From positions 806,001 to 870,000 of the forward strand of contig NZ_VOAK01000011.1 of NCBI RefSeq assembly GCF_007859075.1: 64,000 nt of DNA, in the 5' to 3' direction. This DNA is from Gemmobacter aquaticus. Lineage in GTDB: Bacteria; Pseudomonadota; Alphaproteobacteria; Rhodobacterales; Rhodobacteraceae. The notes beneath the pieces are model-generated. The model made no database searches. It saw nothing but the letters and a program-made list of their open reading frames with translations, and had not been told where the DNA came from. This document shows positions 8,491 to 17,217 of this stretch, one piece after another. The position numbers were made by a program, and so were the translations under genes. Every line of letters starts with the position of its first letter. Position 1 is the first letter of the stretch.

Positions 8491-9279
8491 ATGGATGACG
8501 CAATGACGAATACTTCCCGGCGCCCCGTCGTGGGCATCATTGGCAACATGAGCATGCTGAACGACACCTACCCCGTGCATGCCGGGGGCACGATGAATTC
8601 CGAGGCGGTGGCTCAGGTTGCGGGATGCCTGCCGGTGATCATACCGGCCGATCCGCGCTTTGTGTGCGTGAACGAGCTCTTGTCGATGTGTGACGGCTTT
8701 CTGCTGACCGGTGGCCGCCCCAACGTGCACCCCAATGAGTACGGCGAGGAGGAAACCCCTGCCCACGGTTCGTTTGAGCGCGCCCGCGATGCTGTCACCC
8801 TTCCACTGATCCGCGCTTGTGTAGAACGCGGCCAGCCCTTCCTTGGCATCTGCCGGGGTTTTCAAGAGGTGAACGTGGCCCTTGGCGGCACCTTGCATCC
8901 GGAAATCCGCGATCTACCCGGACGGATGAACCACCGCATGCCGCCTGATGGCTCGCTGGAAGAGAAGTTTGCCCTGCGCCATCCGGTACGCTTCACTCCG
9001 GGCGGTGTCTTTGCGCGGCTGATGGGCGCGGAAGAGGTGATGACCAATACTCTGCACGGTCAGGGCATCAACCGCGCGGGGCCGCGCATCGTGATTGACG
9101 GTCAGGCACCCGATGGCACGCCAGAGGCAATTTTCGTGCGCGATGCACCGGGCTTCACCTTGTCGGTGCAATGGCATCCGGAGTGGAATGCCTGCGGCGA
9201 CCCTGTCTCGCGCCCGCTGTTTGAGGCTTTCGGGCGTGCGGCGCGCGATTGGGCGACTGGGCTGCGTCACGCCGCCTGA
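8491..9279 (+). CDS. Class I glutamine amidotransferase, gamma-Glu-GABA hydrolase (PuuD) family
   Basis: 262-residue peptidase C26 family enzyme, similar to PuuD, which hydrolyses gamma-glutamyl-GABA in putrescine breakdown. The triad is visible: the nucleophile Cys121 in GICRGFQEVN, and QWHPEW near the C-terminus supplying His and Glu. The oxyanion-loop motif GFLLTGGRPNVHP lies near residue 69. An in-frame ATG at 8503 is an equally possible start and would remove four residues. No other puu genes are adjacent, so the natural substrate may be another gamma-glutamyl compound. Its transcript ends at a strong bidirectional terminator at 9299-9327. Confidence 0.87.
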   Translation: MDDAMTNTSRRPVVGIIGNMSMLNDTYPVHAGGTMNSEAVAQVAGCLPVIIPADPRFVCVNELLSMCDGFLLTGGRPNVHPNEYGEEETPAHGSFERARDAVTLPLIRACVERGQPFLGICRGFQEVNVALGGTLHPEIRDLPGRMNHRMPPDGSLEEKFALRHPVRFTPGGVFARLMGAEEVMTNTLHGQGINRAGPRIVIDGQAPDGTPEAIFVRDAPGFTLSVQWHPEWNACGDPVSRPLFEAFGRAARDWATGLRHAA

Positions 9280-9298
9280 GAGACGGTACTGAAAAGCA

Positions 9299-9327
9299 AA
9301 AGGGGCGATGCCATGCATCGCCCCTTT
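9299..9327. terminator. Bidirectional Rho-independent terminator
   Basis: A perfect 12-bp stem (9299-9310 with 9316-9327) has a CCATG loop, with A-tract on one side and TTT on the other. It lies between the convergent amidotransferase and L,D-transpeptidase genes. Confidence 0.85.
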
Positions 9328-9345
9328 GTCATGTCCTGGATCCGC

Positions 9346-10362
9346 TCAGAGGCAGGGTTGGCCGGCAGAGGGTACGCAGGCCGCCGCAGGTGCCGGCGCC
9401 GCCGCAGTCGGTGCAACAGCCGGAGCCGCGGGCGTTGCCGCAGGTGCCGCCGGAGTAGCCGCTGCCGGAGCAGGTGCCGCAGGTTGCGGTGCAGCCGGGG
9501 TCAGTGCCTGCGGCGTGCCGAGTGCGGCAGGGGTGCCGATGGCCGGTGGTGTCATGATCGGTGCCGTCATCACCGGGAATCCGGGTGCGGGCGCGCCGGG
9601 CGAAACCGGCTTGGGTGTCGACTTGGCGACCGCCTTCTTCACAGGTGCGGGGGGCGGCAGAATCAGACGGGTCGGACGCGAACCATCGGCGTTCAGCACC
9701 ACGACCTTCACGCCATTCGGAACGCGATCATAAAGGTCCATCACGTCCTGATTGATCATGCGGAAGCAGCCAGACGACGCGTTGCGCCCGATCGACTGCC
9801 ATTCAGGCGTCCCGTGAATTCGGAACCCGTAGTCCCGCCCGTTGGTGGTCAGGTACAGCGCGCGGGCGCCAAGCGGGTTGGTCGGGCCGCCGGGCTGGCC
9901 TTTCTCCCATTTGGCAAGCTCAGGCTTGCGGGCGATCATCTCTTTCGGCGGTGTCCAGGTGGGCCAGTGCTTGCGGTCGGTGATCAGCGCCTCACCCGCC
10001 CACTGGAAGCCATCCTTGCCGACGGCGATGCCATAGCGCATGGCCTTGCCGGGCGCAGTCACCAGATGCAGCGTCTTGGCCGACGGGTTGATGATGATGG
10101 TGCCGACCGGATCGTCGGTCTCAAATTTCACCAGCTGGCGGCGCAGTTGCGGCGGCACTTGCTCCTCAGGCACCGCGGGGACCACGAAGGTTCCGTCCTG
10201 GCGGGCGACGTAGGCATTCTCGAAGTCAGACGCAGAGGGCTGCTTGACAGTTGCCTGCGGCGTCTTCGTTGCGCCGGTCAGCGACGGGTCGCTGGGCACG
10301 CAGGCCGGAAGCGCCACAAGCAGCACGCCGCCCAGAACGAGGCCCAGAACATTTTGCAGCAT
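9346..10362 (-). CDS. L,D-transpeptidase (YkuD) lipoprotein with Ala/Pro tail
   Basis: 338-residue envelope enzyme. A lipobox VALPAC places the lipidated cysteine at residue 21. The YkuD catalytic domain spans about 86-225, with the His183 (RIHGTPEW) and Cys199 (SSGCFRM) active-site motifs intact. L,D-transpeptidases make 3-3 peptidoglycan crosslinks or attach lipoproteins to peptidoglycan. From about residue 236 to the end the protein is a low-complexity tail of Ala and Pro (APAAATPAAPAATPAAP type), probably an extended spacer reaching through or along the wall. GGAG precedes the ATG. The catalytic assignment is firm; the role of the tail is inference. Confidence 0.92.
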   Translation of the reverse strand: MLQNVLGLVLGGVLLVALPACVPSDPSLTGATKTPQATVKQPSASDFENAYVARQDGTFVVPAVPEEQVPPQLRRQLVKFETDDPVGTIIINPSAKTLHLVTAPGKAMRYGIAVGKDGFQWAGEALITDRKHWPTWTPPKEMIARKPELAKWEKGQPGGPTNPLGARALYLTTNGRDYGFRIHGTPEWQSIGRNASSGCFRMINQDVMDLYDRVPNGVKVVVLNADGSRPTRLILPPPAPVKKAVAKSTPKPVSPGAPAPGFPVMTAPIMTPPAIGTPAALGTPQALTPAAPQPAAPAPAAATPAAPAATPAAPAVAPTAAAPAPAAACVPSAGQPCL

Positions 10363-10524
10363 CTCAAATCACTCCTTCGCAATCCTGTGGATATCTTCGC
10401 ATACCTACATGAAGTCAGGAATATCCCAAGAGCCGTTGCCCGGTCCAGTCACGAAAAGATTCCCGAATCATGCGCGAGGGCCACATTTCAGCGGCCCTCG
10501 CAGGCGCAAACCGCTCTTTGGCCA

Positions 10525-11721
10525 TCAAGTCACGCGGGCGCGCGTCCTGTATTCGTCACGATCCCACAGTCGCCCATCCATCACCTCTTTCAGGATCTCG
10601 ATCGCGCGTGCGACGTCCTCTTTATCGATGAACAGGGGTGTGAAGCCAAAGCGCAGGATATCGGGGGCGCGGAAGTCGCCGATCACCCCCCGAGCAATCA
10701 GCGCCTGCATGATCGCATAACCCTCGGGGTGGCGGAAGCTGACCTGGCTGCCCCTCTGCGCATGCGGGCGCGGCGTGGCCAGAACCAGATCGGGGCAGGT
10801 GGCCTCGACCCCGGCAATGAACTGGTCCGTCAGCGCCAGAGAGGCCGCACGGATGTCGGCCATCTCCACCCTGTCCCAGATGTCGAGCGAGGCCTCGAGT
10901 GCCGCAAGTTGCAGGATGGGCGGGGTGCCCACGCGCATCCGTTCGATCCCTGCGCCGGGGCGGTAGTCGAGATCGAAGGCAAAGGGCGCTTCATGGCCAA
11001 GCCAGCCCGAGAGCGCAGGTCGCGCGACACCGGCATTCCTCGGGGCCACATAGATGAAGGCCGGGCCGCCGGGGCCGGAGTTCAGGTATTTGTAGGTGCA
11101 GCCCACTGCAAAGTCGGCGCCACCTGCTGCCACCTCGACCGGCAAGGCACCCGCGCTATGCGCCAGATCCCAGACCGCAAGCGCCCCCACCTCATGGGCG
11201 CGGGCGGTCAGCGCGGCCATGTCATGCCGCCGACCGGTACGATAGTCCACTTCGGTGATCATCATGACGGCGATGCTGTCGTCCAGCGCATCCATGACCG
11301 CCTCGGGGGCGACGGTCCGCAGGCTGTAGTCGGGCCCAAGTGTCCGGCACAGCCCCTCTGCCATATAGAGGTCTGACGGGAAGTTCCCGGTATCTGACAG
11401 GATGACCTTGCGCGTGGGGCGCATCTCAAGGGCAGAGGCCAGCGCCTGATAAACCTTGATCGACAGCGTGTCGCCCAGAACAACCTGTCCGGGCTCTGCC
11501 CCTATCAATCGGCCGATCCGGTCGCCCAGGCGGCGCGGCATCTCCATCCAGCCAGCGCGGTTCCAGCCGGTGATCAGCATCTGGCCCCATTCTTCGGTCA
11601 CAGTGCGCGCGACGCGATCCGCGGTCGCCCTGGGCAACGGACCAAGCGAGTTGCCGTCTAGATAGATCACGCCCTGCGGCAGATCGAACAATGCGCGCGT
11701 CGCGCTGAAATCGGTGGTCAT
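10525..11721 (-). CDS. kynU: Kynureninase
   Basis: PLP enzyme that cleaves kynurenine (and 3-hydroxykynurenine) to anthranilate (or 3-hydroxyanthranilate) and alanine in tryptophan breakdown. The 398-residue product has the kynureninase start FDLPQGVIYLDGNSLGPLP, Asp185 in WDLAHSAGA for the pyridine nitrogen, and the Schiff-base Lys211 in CTYKYLNSGPGGP. The ATG at 11721 was chosen by homology over the longer open frame to 11820. No tryptophan dioxygenase or formamidase is present in the window, so the pathway is either dispersed or incomplete here. A 162-base spacer separates it from the L,D-transpeptidase gene. Confidence 0.95.
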   Translation of the reverse strand: MTTDFSATRALFDLPQGVIYLDGNSLGPLPRATADRVARTVTEEWGQMLITGWNRAGWMEMPRRLGDRIGRLIGAEPGQVVLGDTLSIKVYQALASALEMRPTRKVILSDTGNFPSDLYMAEGLCRTLGPDYSLRTVAPEAVMDALDDSIAVMMITEVDYRTGRRHDMAALTARAHEVGALAVWDLAHSAGALPVEVAAGGADFAVGCTYKYLNSGPGGPAFIYVAPRNAGVARPALSGWLGHEAPFAFDLDYRPGAGIERMRVGTPPILQLAALEASLDIWDRVEMADIRAASLALTDQFIAGVEATCPDLVLATPRPHAQRGSQVSFRHPEGYAIMQALIARGVIGDFRAPDILRFGFTPLFIDKEDVARAIEILKEVMDGRLWDRDEYRTRARVT

Positions 11722-11917
11722 GTGCCGGTCCTCCCAATGCGAACAGCCTGCGACGGGGCGCAGGCAGGTGCAAGGCCAGGGTACAAGCTGACGCAACGGA
11801 ACCTTCGCCGCGCAAATCACGGAACATGAATTATTCTCGCGGCGCTGTTACCGGTTGCAAAGTCGCAAATCACGCGGAATATGCCGCCTGCGACCGGTAA
11901 CAGGAGTGCCCCAAAGG

Positions 11918-12352
11918 GTGAAACGCGCGCTCGATTGGCCTCAGGCATGGTTCGTTTTGGCGCTGGCCCTGACCGGCGCCTCGACGGCTTTGCTGAATTT
12001 GCAGGGCTCGCCCATGGGCGGTATCGTGCTTCTGGTCGTCGGTCTTGGGATATTTGCGACGGCAGTGGCGCAGATGCGGCGGGCCATGACGACGCTGAAC
12101 CCGAGGGGGCAACCGTCAAAGCTGGTGACCTCGGGCGTGTTCGAGATCAGCCGCAATCCGATCTATCTCGGCAATGTCATCATGATTCTGTCGCTGGCCC
12201 TTTGGATCGGCGCGCCTATTGGTATTCTGGTCGCCGCGGGTTTCGTCAAATTGGTGACCATGCGCTTCATCCTGGCAGAGGAAGACCGCCTGCGTACGAC
12301 CTTTGGACAGGATTTCGATGACTGGGCACGCAGGGTGCGCAGGTGGATATGA
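11918..12352 (+). CDS. ICMT/PEMT-like membrane methyltransferase family protein
   Basis: About 144 residues with three to four membrane helices, resembling the isoprenylcysteine carboxyl methyltransferase and phospholipid methyltransferase superfamily. The diagnostic C-terminal part is visible: LVTSGVFEISRNPIYLGNVIMI (helix and SAM-binding motif with RNP.Y.G), then the EE of LAEEDRLRTTFGQDFDDW. The substrate is unknown; bacterial members often methylate small lipids or are uncharacterised. The start is uncertain: a GTG at 11918 gives VKRALDW, while a GTG at 11906 or the ATG at 11855 would extend it. It is divergent from kynU and stands alone. Confidence 0.78.
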   Translation: MKRALDWPQAWFVLALALTGASTALLNLQGSPMGGIVLLVVGLGIFATAVAQMRRAMTTLNPRGQPSKLVTSGVFEISRNPIYLGNVIMILSLALWIGAPIGILVAAGFVKLVTMRFILAEEDRLRTTFGQDFDDWARRVRRWI

Positions 12353-12493
12353 CAAAAACGCTGGGGAAATATTGCTGCGTAGCAGAAAGTATGCTTTGAA
12401 ATTTTCTTGCGTGATGTTTAGCAATTCGCATGCGCCCGGAAACGGGCAAGGGACAATACGCGCCACAAGGCGCCACTGGACGGGGGAGAACTC

Positions 12494-14068
12494 GTGAAGA
12501 TCGGGGCACCGAGAGAGATATTCGAGGGCGAGAACCGGGTTGCGTTGACGCCTGATTCTGCGCTGCAGCTTGCGAAGCTTGGTCACACTTGCGTCGTTGA
12601 AAGCGGGGCTGGGGCGAAGGCCGGGTTTTCGGACGAGGCCTATGCCAAGGCGGGGGTAGAGGTTCTGCCGTCGGCCAAGGCTGTGTTCGATGCGGCCGAG
12701 GTTGTGGTCAAGGTGCGCGGCCCCGAGATGTCCGAGGTGGACATGCTTCGGCGCGGACAGACGCTGATCTCGTTCTTCTGGCCGGCGCAGAACCCCGAAC
12801 TGCTGGAGGCCGCGTCGCAAAAGGGTGCGACGGTGGTTGCCATGGACATGGTGCCGCGCATCAGCCGGGCGCAGAAGATGGACGCGCTGTCGTCGATGGC
12901 CAATATCGCGGGCTACCGCGCGGTGATCGAGGCCGGTAACAACTTTGGCCGCTTCTTCACCGGTCAGGTGACGGCGGCGGGCAAGGTGCCCCCGGCCAAG
13001 GTGCTGATCGTCGGCGCGGGTGTGGCGGGTCTGGCGGCCATCGGCACCTCGACGTCGCTCGGCGCGATTACGCTCGCCTTCGATGTGCGTCCTGAAGTGG
13101 CCGAGCAGATCGAGTCGATGGGCGCCGAGTTCGTCTATCTGGATTTCGCCGATCAGGTGCAGGATGGCGCGGCGACGGGTGGCTATGCAGCGCCGTCGTC
13201 CCCTGAGTTCCGCGAGGCACAGCTCAAGAAGTTCCGCGAGCTGGCCCCCGATATCGACATCGTGATCACCACCGCACTGATCCCCGGCCGTCCTGCGCCC
13301 AAGCTCTGGACCGAGGACATGGTGCAGATGATGAAGCCGGGCAGCGTGATCGTTGACCTTGCGGCGGAACGCGGCGGCAACTGCGACCTGACGGTGCCGG
13401 ACCAGAAGATTGTCACCGACAATGGCGTGACGATCGTGGGTTATACCGACTTCCCCAGCCGGATGGCGGCGCAGGCCTCGACGCTCTACGCGACCAACAT
13501 CCGCCACATGCTGACCGATCTGACGCCCAAGAAGGACGGCGTGATCTTCCACAACATGGAAGACGACGTGATCCGCGGCGCGACGGTGACGCATGAAGGC
13601 GCGGTGACCTATCCGCCGCCGCCGCCCAAGGTGGCCGCGATTGCCGCGCAGAAGCCGAAGGAAAAGCCCAAGGAGCTGACGCCCGAAGAGAAGCGTGCGC
13701 AGGAAGTGGCGGCCTTCAAGACCCAGACCCGCAATCAGGTGGGGATGCTGGTCGTGGGCGGTGCGCTGATCCTGCTGGCGGGGCTTTATGCGCCGGCAAG
13801 CTTCATGTCGCACTTCATCGTCTTCGTGCTGTCGGTCTATGTCGGCGTCCAGGTGATCTGGAACGTCAGCCACAGCCTGCATACGCCGCTGATGGCGGTC
13901 ACGAATGCGATTTCGTCGATCATCATCCTTGGGGCGCTGATGCAGATCGGGTCGGGCAACTGGCTGGTCGTGATCCTTGCCGCCCTGTCGGTCTTCATGG
14001 CCGGGATCAACATCTTCGGTGGCTTCATGGTCACCCGGCGCATGCTCGCCATGTTCCAGAAGTCGTAA
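12494..14068 (+). CDS. pntA: NAD(P) transhydrogenase subunit alpha
   Basis: Alpha subunit of the proton-translocating transhydrogenase, which uses the proton gradient to move hydride from NADH to NADP+. The 524-residue protein has the NAD(H)-binding domain I (1-380, with [16 protein letters not shown] at the start and the Rossmann motif [15 protein letters not shown] near 168). A Pro/Lys/Glu-rich linker follows near 380-410, then four membrane helices to the end. It starts with GTG behind a GGGGGAGAA site. This is the single-chain form of PntA, not the split PntAA/PntAB arrangement of Rhodospirillum. pntB follows after 15 bases, so the two form one operon. Confidence 0.97.
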   Translation: MKIGAPREIFEGENRVALTPDSALQLAKLGHTCVVESGAGAKAGFSDEAYAKAGVEVLPSAKAVFDAAEVVVKVRGPEMSEVDMLRRGQTLISFFWPAQNPELLEAASQKGATVVAMDMVPRISRAQKMDALSSMANIAGYRAVIEAGNNFGRFFTGQVTAAGKVPPAKVLIVGAGVAGLAAIGTSTSLGAITLAFDVRPEVAEQIESMGAEFVYLDFADQVQDGAATGGYAAPSSPEFREAQLKKFRELAPDIDIVITTALIPGRPAPKLWTEDMVQMMKPGSVIVDLAAERGGNCDLTVPDQKIVTDNGVTIVGYTDFPSRMAAQASTLYATNIRHMLTDLTPKKDGVIFHNMEDDVIRGATVTHEGAVTYPPPPPKVAAIAAQKPKEKPKELTPEEKRAQEVAAFKTQTRNQVGMLVVGGALILLAGLYAPASFMSHFIVFVLSVYVGVQVIWNVSHSLHTPLMAVTNAISSIIILGALMQIGSGNWLVVILAALSVFMAGINIFGGFMVTRRMLAMFQKS

Positions 14069-14083
14069 GGGGAGCGCCGCAGA

Positions 14084-15517
14084 ATGGAATACGGATTTAC
14101 CACGGCCGCCTATGTGGTTGCAGCGGTTCTCTTCATCCAGTCCCTTGGCGGGCTGTCGGGTCAGGAAAGCGCCAAGCGCGCGGTCTGGTACGGCATTTTC
14201 GGCATGGCACTGGCGGTTCTGGCGACGCTTTACGGCCCCGGCGCGGACAACTGGCTGATCTCGGTCGTGATGGTCGCGGTGGGCGGGGCCATCGGCTGGG
14301 TCGTGGCGCAGCGCGTCCAGATGACCGAGATGCCGCAGCTGGTGGCGGCGATGCACAGCCTGGTCGGTCTTGCGGCGGTGTTCATCGGCTTCAACACCCA
14401 TATCGAGATGATCCGCATCGCCGGCATGGATGAGGCCGCACGTGCCGCACTTGAGGGCTTTGCCGGTGTCGTCGCCCACAAGACCGGGGCCGAGATCGCG
14501 ATCCTTCGGGTCGAGACCTTCCTTGGCGTCTTCATCGGTGCGGTCACCTTTACCGGCTCGGTCATCGCCTTTGGCAAGCTTGCGGGCAAGGTGGATGGCA
14601 AGGCCAAGAAGCTTCCGGGCGGGCATGTGCTGAACGCAAGTGCGGCGCTGATCTCGCTGGTGCTGCTGGTCGTCTATCTTCAGACGGGCTCGACGCTGGC
14701 GCTGATCGTGATGACGCTGGCCGCGCTCTTCATCGGCTACCACCTGATCATGGGCATCGGCGGCGCCGACATGCCGGTGGTGGTGTCGATGCTGAACAGC
14801 TACTCGGGCTGGGCGGCAGCGGCCATCGGCTTTTCGCTGTCGAACGACCTGCTGATCGTGGTTGGCGCACTGGTGGGCTCGTCCGGTGCGATCCTGAGCT
14901 ACATCATGTGCAAGGCGATGAACCGCAGCTTCATCAGCGTGATCCTCGGCGGCTTCGGCGGCACGACCGGTCCCGCGATGGAGGTGACGGGCGAGCAGAT
15001 CGCGATCGACGCCGATGGCGTGGCCGCGGCGCTGAACGATGCCGACAGCATCATCATCATCCCCGGCTATGGGATGGCGGTGGCGCAGGCGCAGCAAAGC
15101 GTGTCGGAACTGACCCGCAAGCTGCGCGCCAAGGGCAAGAACGTCCGCTTCGCCATCCACCCGGTGGCGGGCCGTCTGCCCGGGCACATGAACGTTCTCT
15201 TGGCCGAGGCGAAAGTGCCTTACGACATCGTGCTGGAGATGGACGAGATCAACGAGGACTTCCCCGAAACGGATGTTGCGATCGTCATCGGCTCGAACGA
15301 CATCGTGAACCCGGCGGCGCAGGAAGACCCCAACAGCCCCATCGCCGGCATGCCGGTTCTGGAATGCTGGAAGGCCAAGCAGGTCTTCGTGTCGAAACGT
15401 GGCCAGGGCACGGGATACAGCGGTATCGAGAACCCGCTGTTCTACAAGGAAAACACCCGTATGTTCTATGGCGACGCCAAGAAGAGCATCGATGCACTCC
15501 TGCCCATGATCGAGTGA
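14084..15517 (+). CDS. pntB: NAD(P) transhydrogenase subunit beta
   Basis: 477-residue beta subunit with eight to nine N-terminal membrane helices forming most of the proton channel (1-280) and the C-terminal NADP(H)-binding domain III. Domain III motifs are clear: [14 protein letters not shown] near residue 325, [18 protein letters not shown] near 360 and the C-terminal [17 protein letters not shown]. It pairs with PntA and is cotranscribed with it, with only 15 bases between them and a GGGGAG site. The operon ends at the terminator at 15540-15567. A role in NADPH supply is established for the family. Confidence 0.97.
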   Translation: MEYGFTTAAYVVAAVLFIQSLGGLSGQESAKRAVWYGIFGMALAVLATLYGPGADNWLISVVMVAVGGAIGWVVAQRVQMTEMPQLVAAMHSLVGLAAVFIGFNTHIEMIRIAGMDEAARAALEGFAGVVAHKTGAEIAILRVETFLGVFIGAVTFTGSVIAFGKLAGKVDGKAKKLPGGHVLNASAALISLVLLVVYLQTGSTLALIVMTLAALFIGYHLIMGIGGADMPVVVSMLNSYSGWAAAAIGFSLSNDLLIVVGALVGSSGAILSYIMCKAMNRSFISVILGGFGGTTGPAMEVTGEQIAIDADGVAAALNDADSIIIIPGYGMAVAQAQQSVSELTRKLRAKGKNVRFAIHPVAGRLPGHMNVLLAEAKVPYDIVLEMDEINEDFPETDVAIVIGSNDIVNPAAQEDPNSPIAGMPVLECWKAKQVFVSKRGQGTGYSGIENPLFYKENTRMFYGDAKKSIDALLPMIE

Positions 15518-15539
15518 TCGGGGGAAACAGAACAATCGC

Positions 15540-15567
15540 AAGGCCCCGGAGAGATCCGGGGCCTTTT
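15540..15567 (+). terminator. Rho-independent terminator of pntAB
   Basis: A perfect 11-bp stem (15540-15550 with 15555-15565) has a GAGA tetraloop and is followed by TTTT. It lies 23 bases after the pntB stop. Confidence 0.88.
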
Positions 15568-15703
15568 CGCTGGATGCGGATGATGTTGCACAATTGCAAG
15601 TATCCCTGCGCATACCAGCAAGGCGCTGATTTGCGGGCAGATTCCATCACATCAGCCGCTATCGTGCAGGCCTTCACCTGACTGGAATACCCGACGAGCC
15701 GCC

Positions 15704-16987
15704 ATGAGCCTGATTGACGACCACCCCCTGCGCTATGCCTTGGTCAATGAACTGCACGCACGCCCGTTTCCGGCGCTGACCGCTCCCTGCATGGCCGCCT
15801 ATGTCGCCATCAAAGAGCCTTCGGATGCACATAACCGGGACCGGCAGGCCGATCGGGCGCACCTTCTGGCTTTGCTCGACCGCTATGGCGCAGGCCATCC
15901 GCAGCCGGATGCCACGCATTTTTCCGCGCCCATCGGCCGGGCGGAGCTGAAATGGGAAAGCCATACCGAATTCGTGACCTATTCGGCCTTCAGCCCGGGC
16001 CTGTCCGCGCGGCCTTTTGATCCCATCGAGGCCGAGGTCTTTCCGGCTGACTGGATTGCGGACGCCCCCGGCAGGCGCCTTGTTTCAGTGCTGATCCGGG
16101 TGGAACCGATGCCCAAGACGCTGGCCGAGGTAGCCGAACGCATCGACAGCTGGTTCGTTGCCGAAAGCCTTGCGGTCTCCTCGGTTGTCGATGGTGCAGC
16201 GATTGTCGCGGGTGACTTCCGGGTCGATCCGGCGGGGCATATGCGCTTTGCCGTTTTCGTGCAGCCCGGCATTGGCCAGCGCCGCATCGGCCGGATCGTG
16301 CAGCGCTTGTGCGAGGTCGAGACCTATCGGGCCATGTCCATGCTGGGCCTCAGCCGGGCGCGTGAGCTGTCGTCGCGGCTCAACGCGCTTGACCCCCGGC
16401 TTTCCGCATTGGTCAGCAGCCTTGACGCCAAGGATCGCTCTGCCGAGGCCGTTCTGCACGACCTTCTGGCGATCTCGGCCGAGCTTGAGGCGCTTGCCGT
16501 CCGCTTTTCTTTCCGGTCTGGCGCGACAGAGGCCTATGAGGCCATCGTGAACCAGCGGATTTCAGTTCTGCGCGAAGAGCGGGTCGAGGGGCGGCAGACC
16601 TTTGGCGAGTTCATGATGCGCCGCTATGATCCGGCCATGCGAACGGTGAAATCGACGGCAGCCCGGCTCAAGACCATGTCAGAGCGCGCCGCCCGCGCGG
16701 CCGAGTTGCTGCGCACCCGCGTTGATGTGGAGCGGAGTGCCCAGAACCAGAGCCTGCTGGAAAGCATGGACCAGCGCGCCGCGCTGCAACTGCGGCTGCA
16801 GCACACCGTCGAGGGCTTGTCGGTCGTTGCGATCAGTTACTATGCAGTGAGCCTTGCCTCTTATGCAGGCTATCCGCTGGCCAAGGCCCTGCACCTGTCG
16901 AAAGAGGCGCTGACAGCCATCCTTGTGGTGCCGGTGATCGTAGCGGTCTGGCTGATGATCCGGGGAATCCGCCGCGGGATACACTGA
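15704..16987 (+). CDS. DUF3422 family membrane protein
   Basis: 427-residue conserved proteobacterial protein of unknown function. It begins HPLRYALVNELHARPFPAL, the DUF3422 signature, and has a long soluble section with helical, coiled-coil-like stretches (about 230-350, including RVEGRQTFGEFMMRRYDP). It ends in two membrane helices (about 368-390 and 400-420) followed by a basic tail, so most of it should face the cytoplasm. The last part recalls CorA-like end helices, but no GMN motif is present. It is monocistronic: a terminator lies before it and a repeat element after it. A TTGCA-CAAT-TGCAA palindrome at 15586-15599 may be an operator. Confidence 0.88.
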   Translation: MSLIDDHPLRYALVNELHARPFPALTAPCMAAYVAIKEPSDAHNRDRQADRAHLLALLDRYGAGHPQPDATHFSAPIGRAELKWESHTEFVTYSAFSPGLSARPFDPIEAEVFPADWIADAPGRRLVSVLIRVEPMPKTLAEVAERIDSWFVAESLAVSSVVDGAAIVAGDFRVDPAGHMRFAVFVQPGIGQRRIGRIVQRLCEVETYRAMSMLGLSRARELSSRLNALDPRLSALVSSLDAKDRSAEAVLHDLLAISAELEALAVRFSFRSGATEAYEAIVNQRISVLREERVEGRQTFGEFMMRRYDPAMRTVKSTAARLKTMSERAARAAELLRTRVDVERSAQNQSLLESMDQRAALQLRLQHTVEGLSVVAISYYAVSLASYAGYPLAKALHLSKEALTAILVVPVIVAVWLMIRGIRRGIH

Positions 16988-16998
16988 ACCGCTGGTGA

Positions 16999-17065
16999 AG
17001 GGGGCTGTCTGCCCCCTCGGCGCGTGCCGCGCCTCACCCCCGAGGATACTTTCGAAAAGAAGAAG
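16999..17065 (+). repeat. Intergenic two-hairpin repeat, copy A
   Basis: The unit has hairpin 1 (AGGGGGC-TGTCT-GCCCCCT, 16999-17017), hairpin 2 (GGCGCG/CGCGCC, 17019-17033), then CACCCCCGAGGATACTT and GAAAAGAAGAAG. It is paired with an inverted copy B, so that together they can form one long structure in the DUF3422-PPDK spacer. Confidence 0.8.
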
Positions 17066-17080
17066 TCGGCTGCGTACTTT

Positions 17081-17148
17081 CTCTTTTTCAGAAGTATCCT
17101 CAGGGGGTGAATTGTCCGCGAGGACAAGAGGGGGCGCGAGCGCCCCCT
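17081..17148 (-). repeat. Intergenic two-hairpin repeat, copy B (inverted)
   Basis: Read on the minus strand it has the same order as the other copies: hairpin 1 (AGGGGGCG/CGCCCCCT, loop CTCG, 17129-17148), hairpin 2 (TTGTCC/GGACAA, 17112-17127), then TTCACCCCCTGAGGATACTT and an A-rich tail. It differs from copy A in the sequence of hairpin 2 but not in its pairing. Confidence 0.75.
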
Positions 17149-17217
17149 TTGCTCAATCCGTCGCTTGCGCCGCAGCGTGATCTGTCTATCCTGCCCGCAA
17201 CACGAAAAGGTGCCGCA

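Noticed and set aside
9313-11376. A 687-codon plus-strand frame
   Set aside because: It is antisense to the L,D-transpeptidase and kynureninase genes, both with catalytic motifs in the other strand. It also runs through the Ala/Pro repeat, which keeps several frames open.
12116-15613. A 1165-codon open frame on the minus strand, rich in His, Arg and Asp
   Set aside because: It lies exactly antisense to pntA and pntB, whose products match their families along their whole length. High GC makes stop codons rare in the opposing frame. The translated sequence has biased composition and no recognisable domain.
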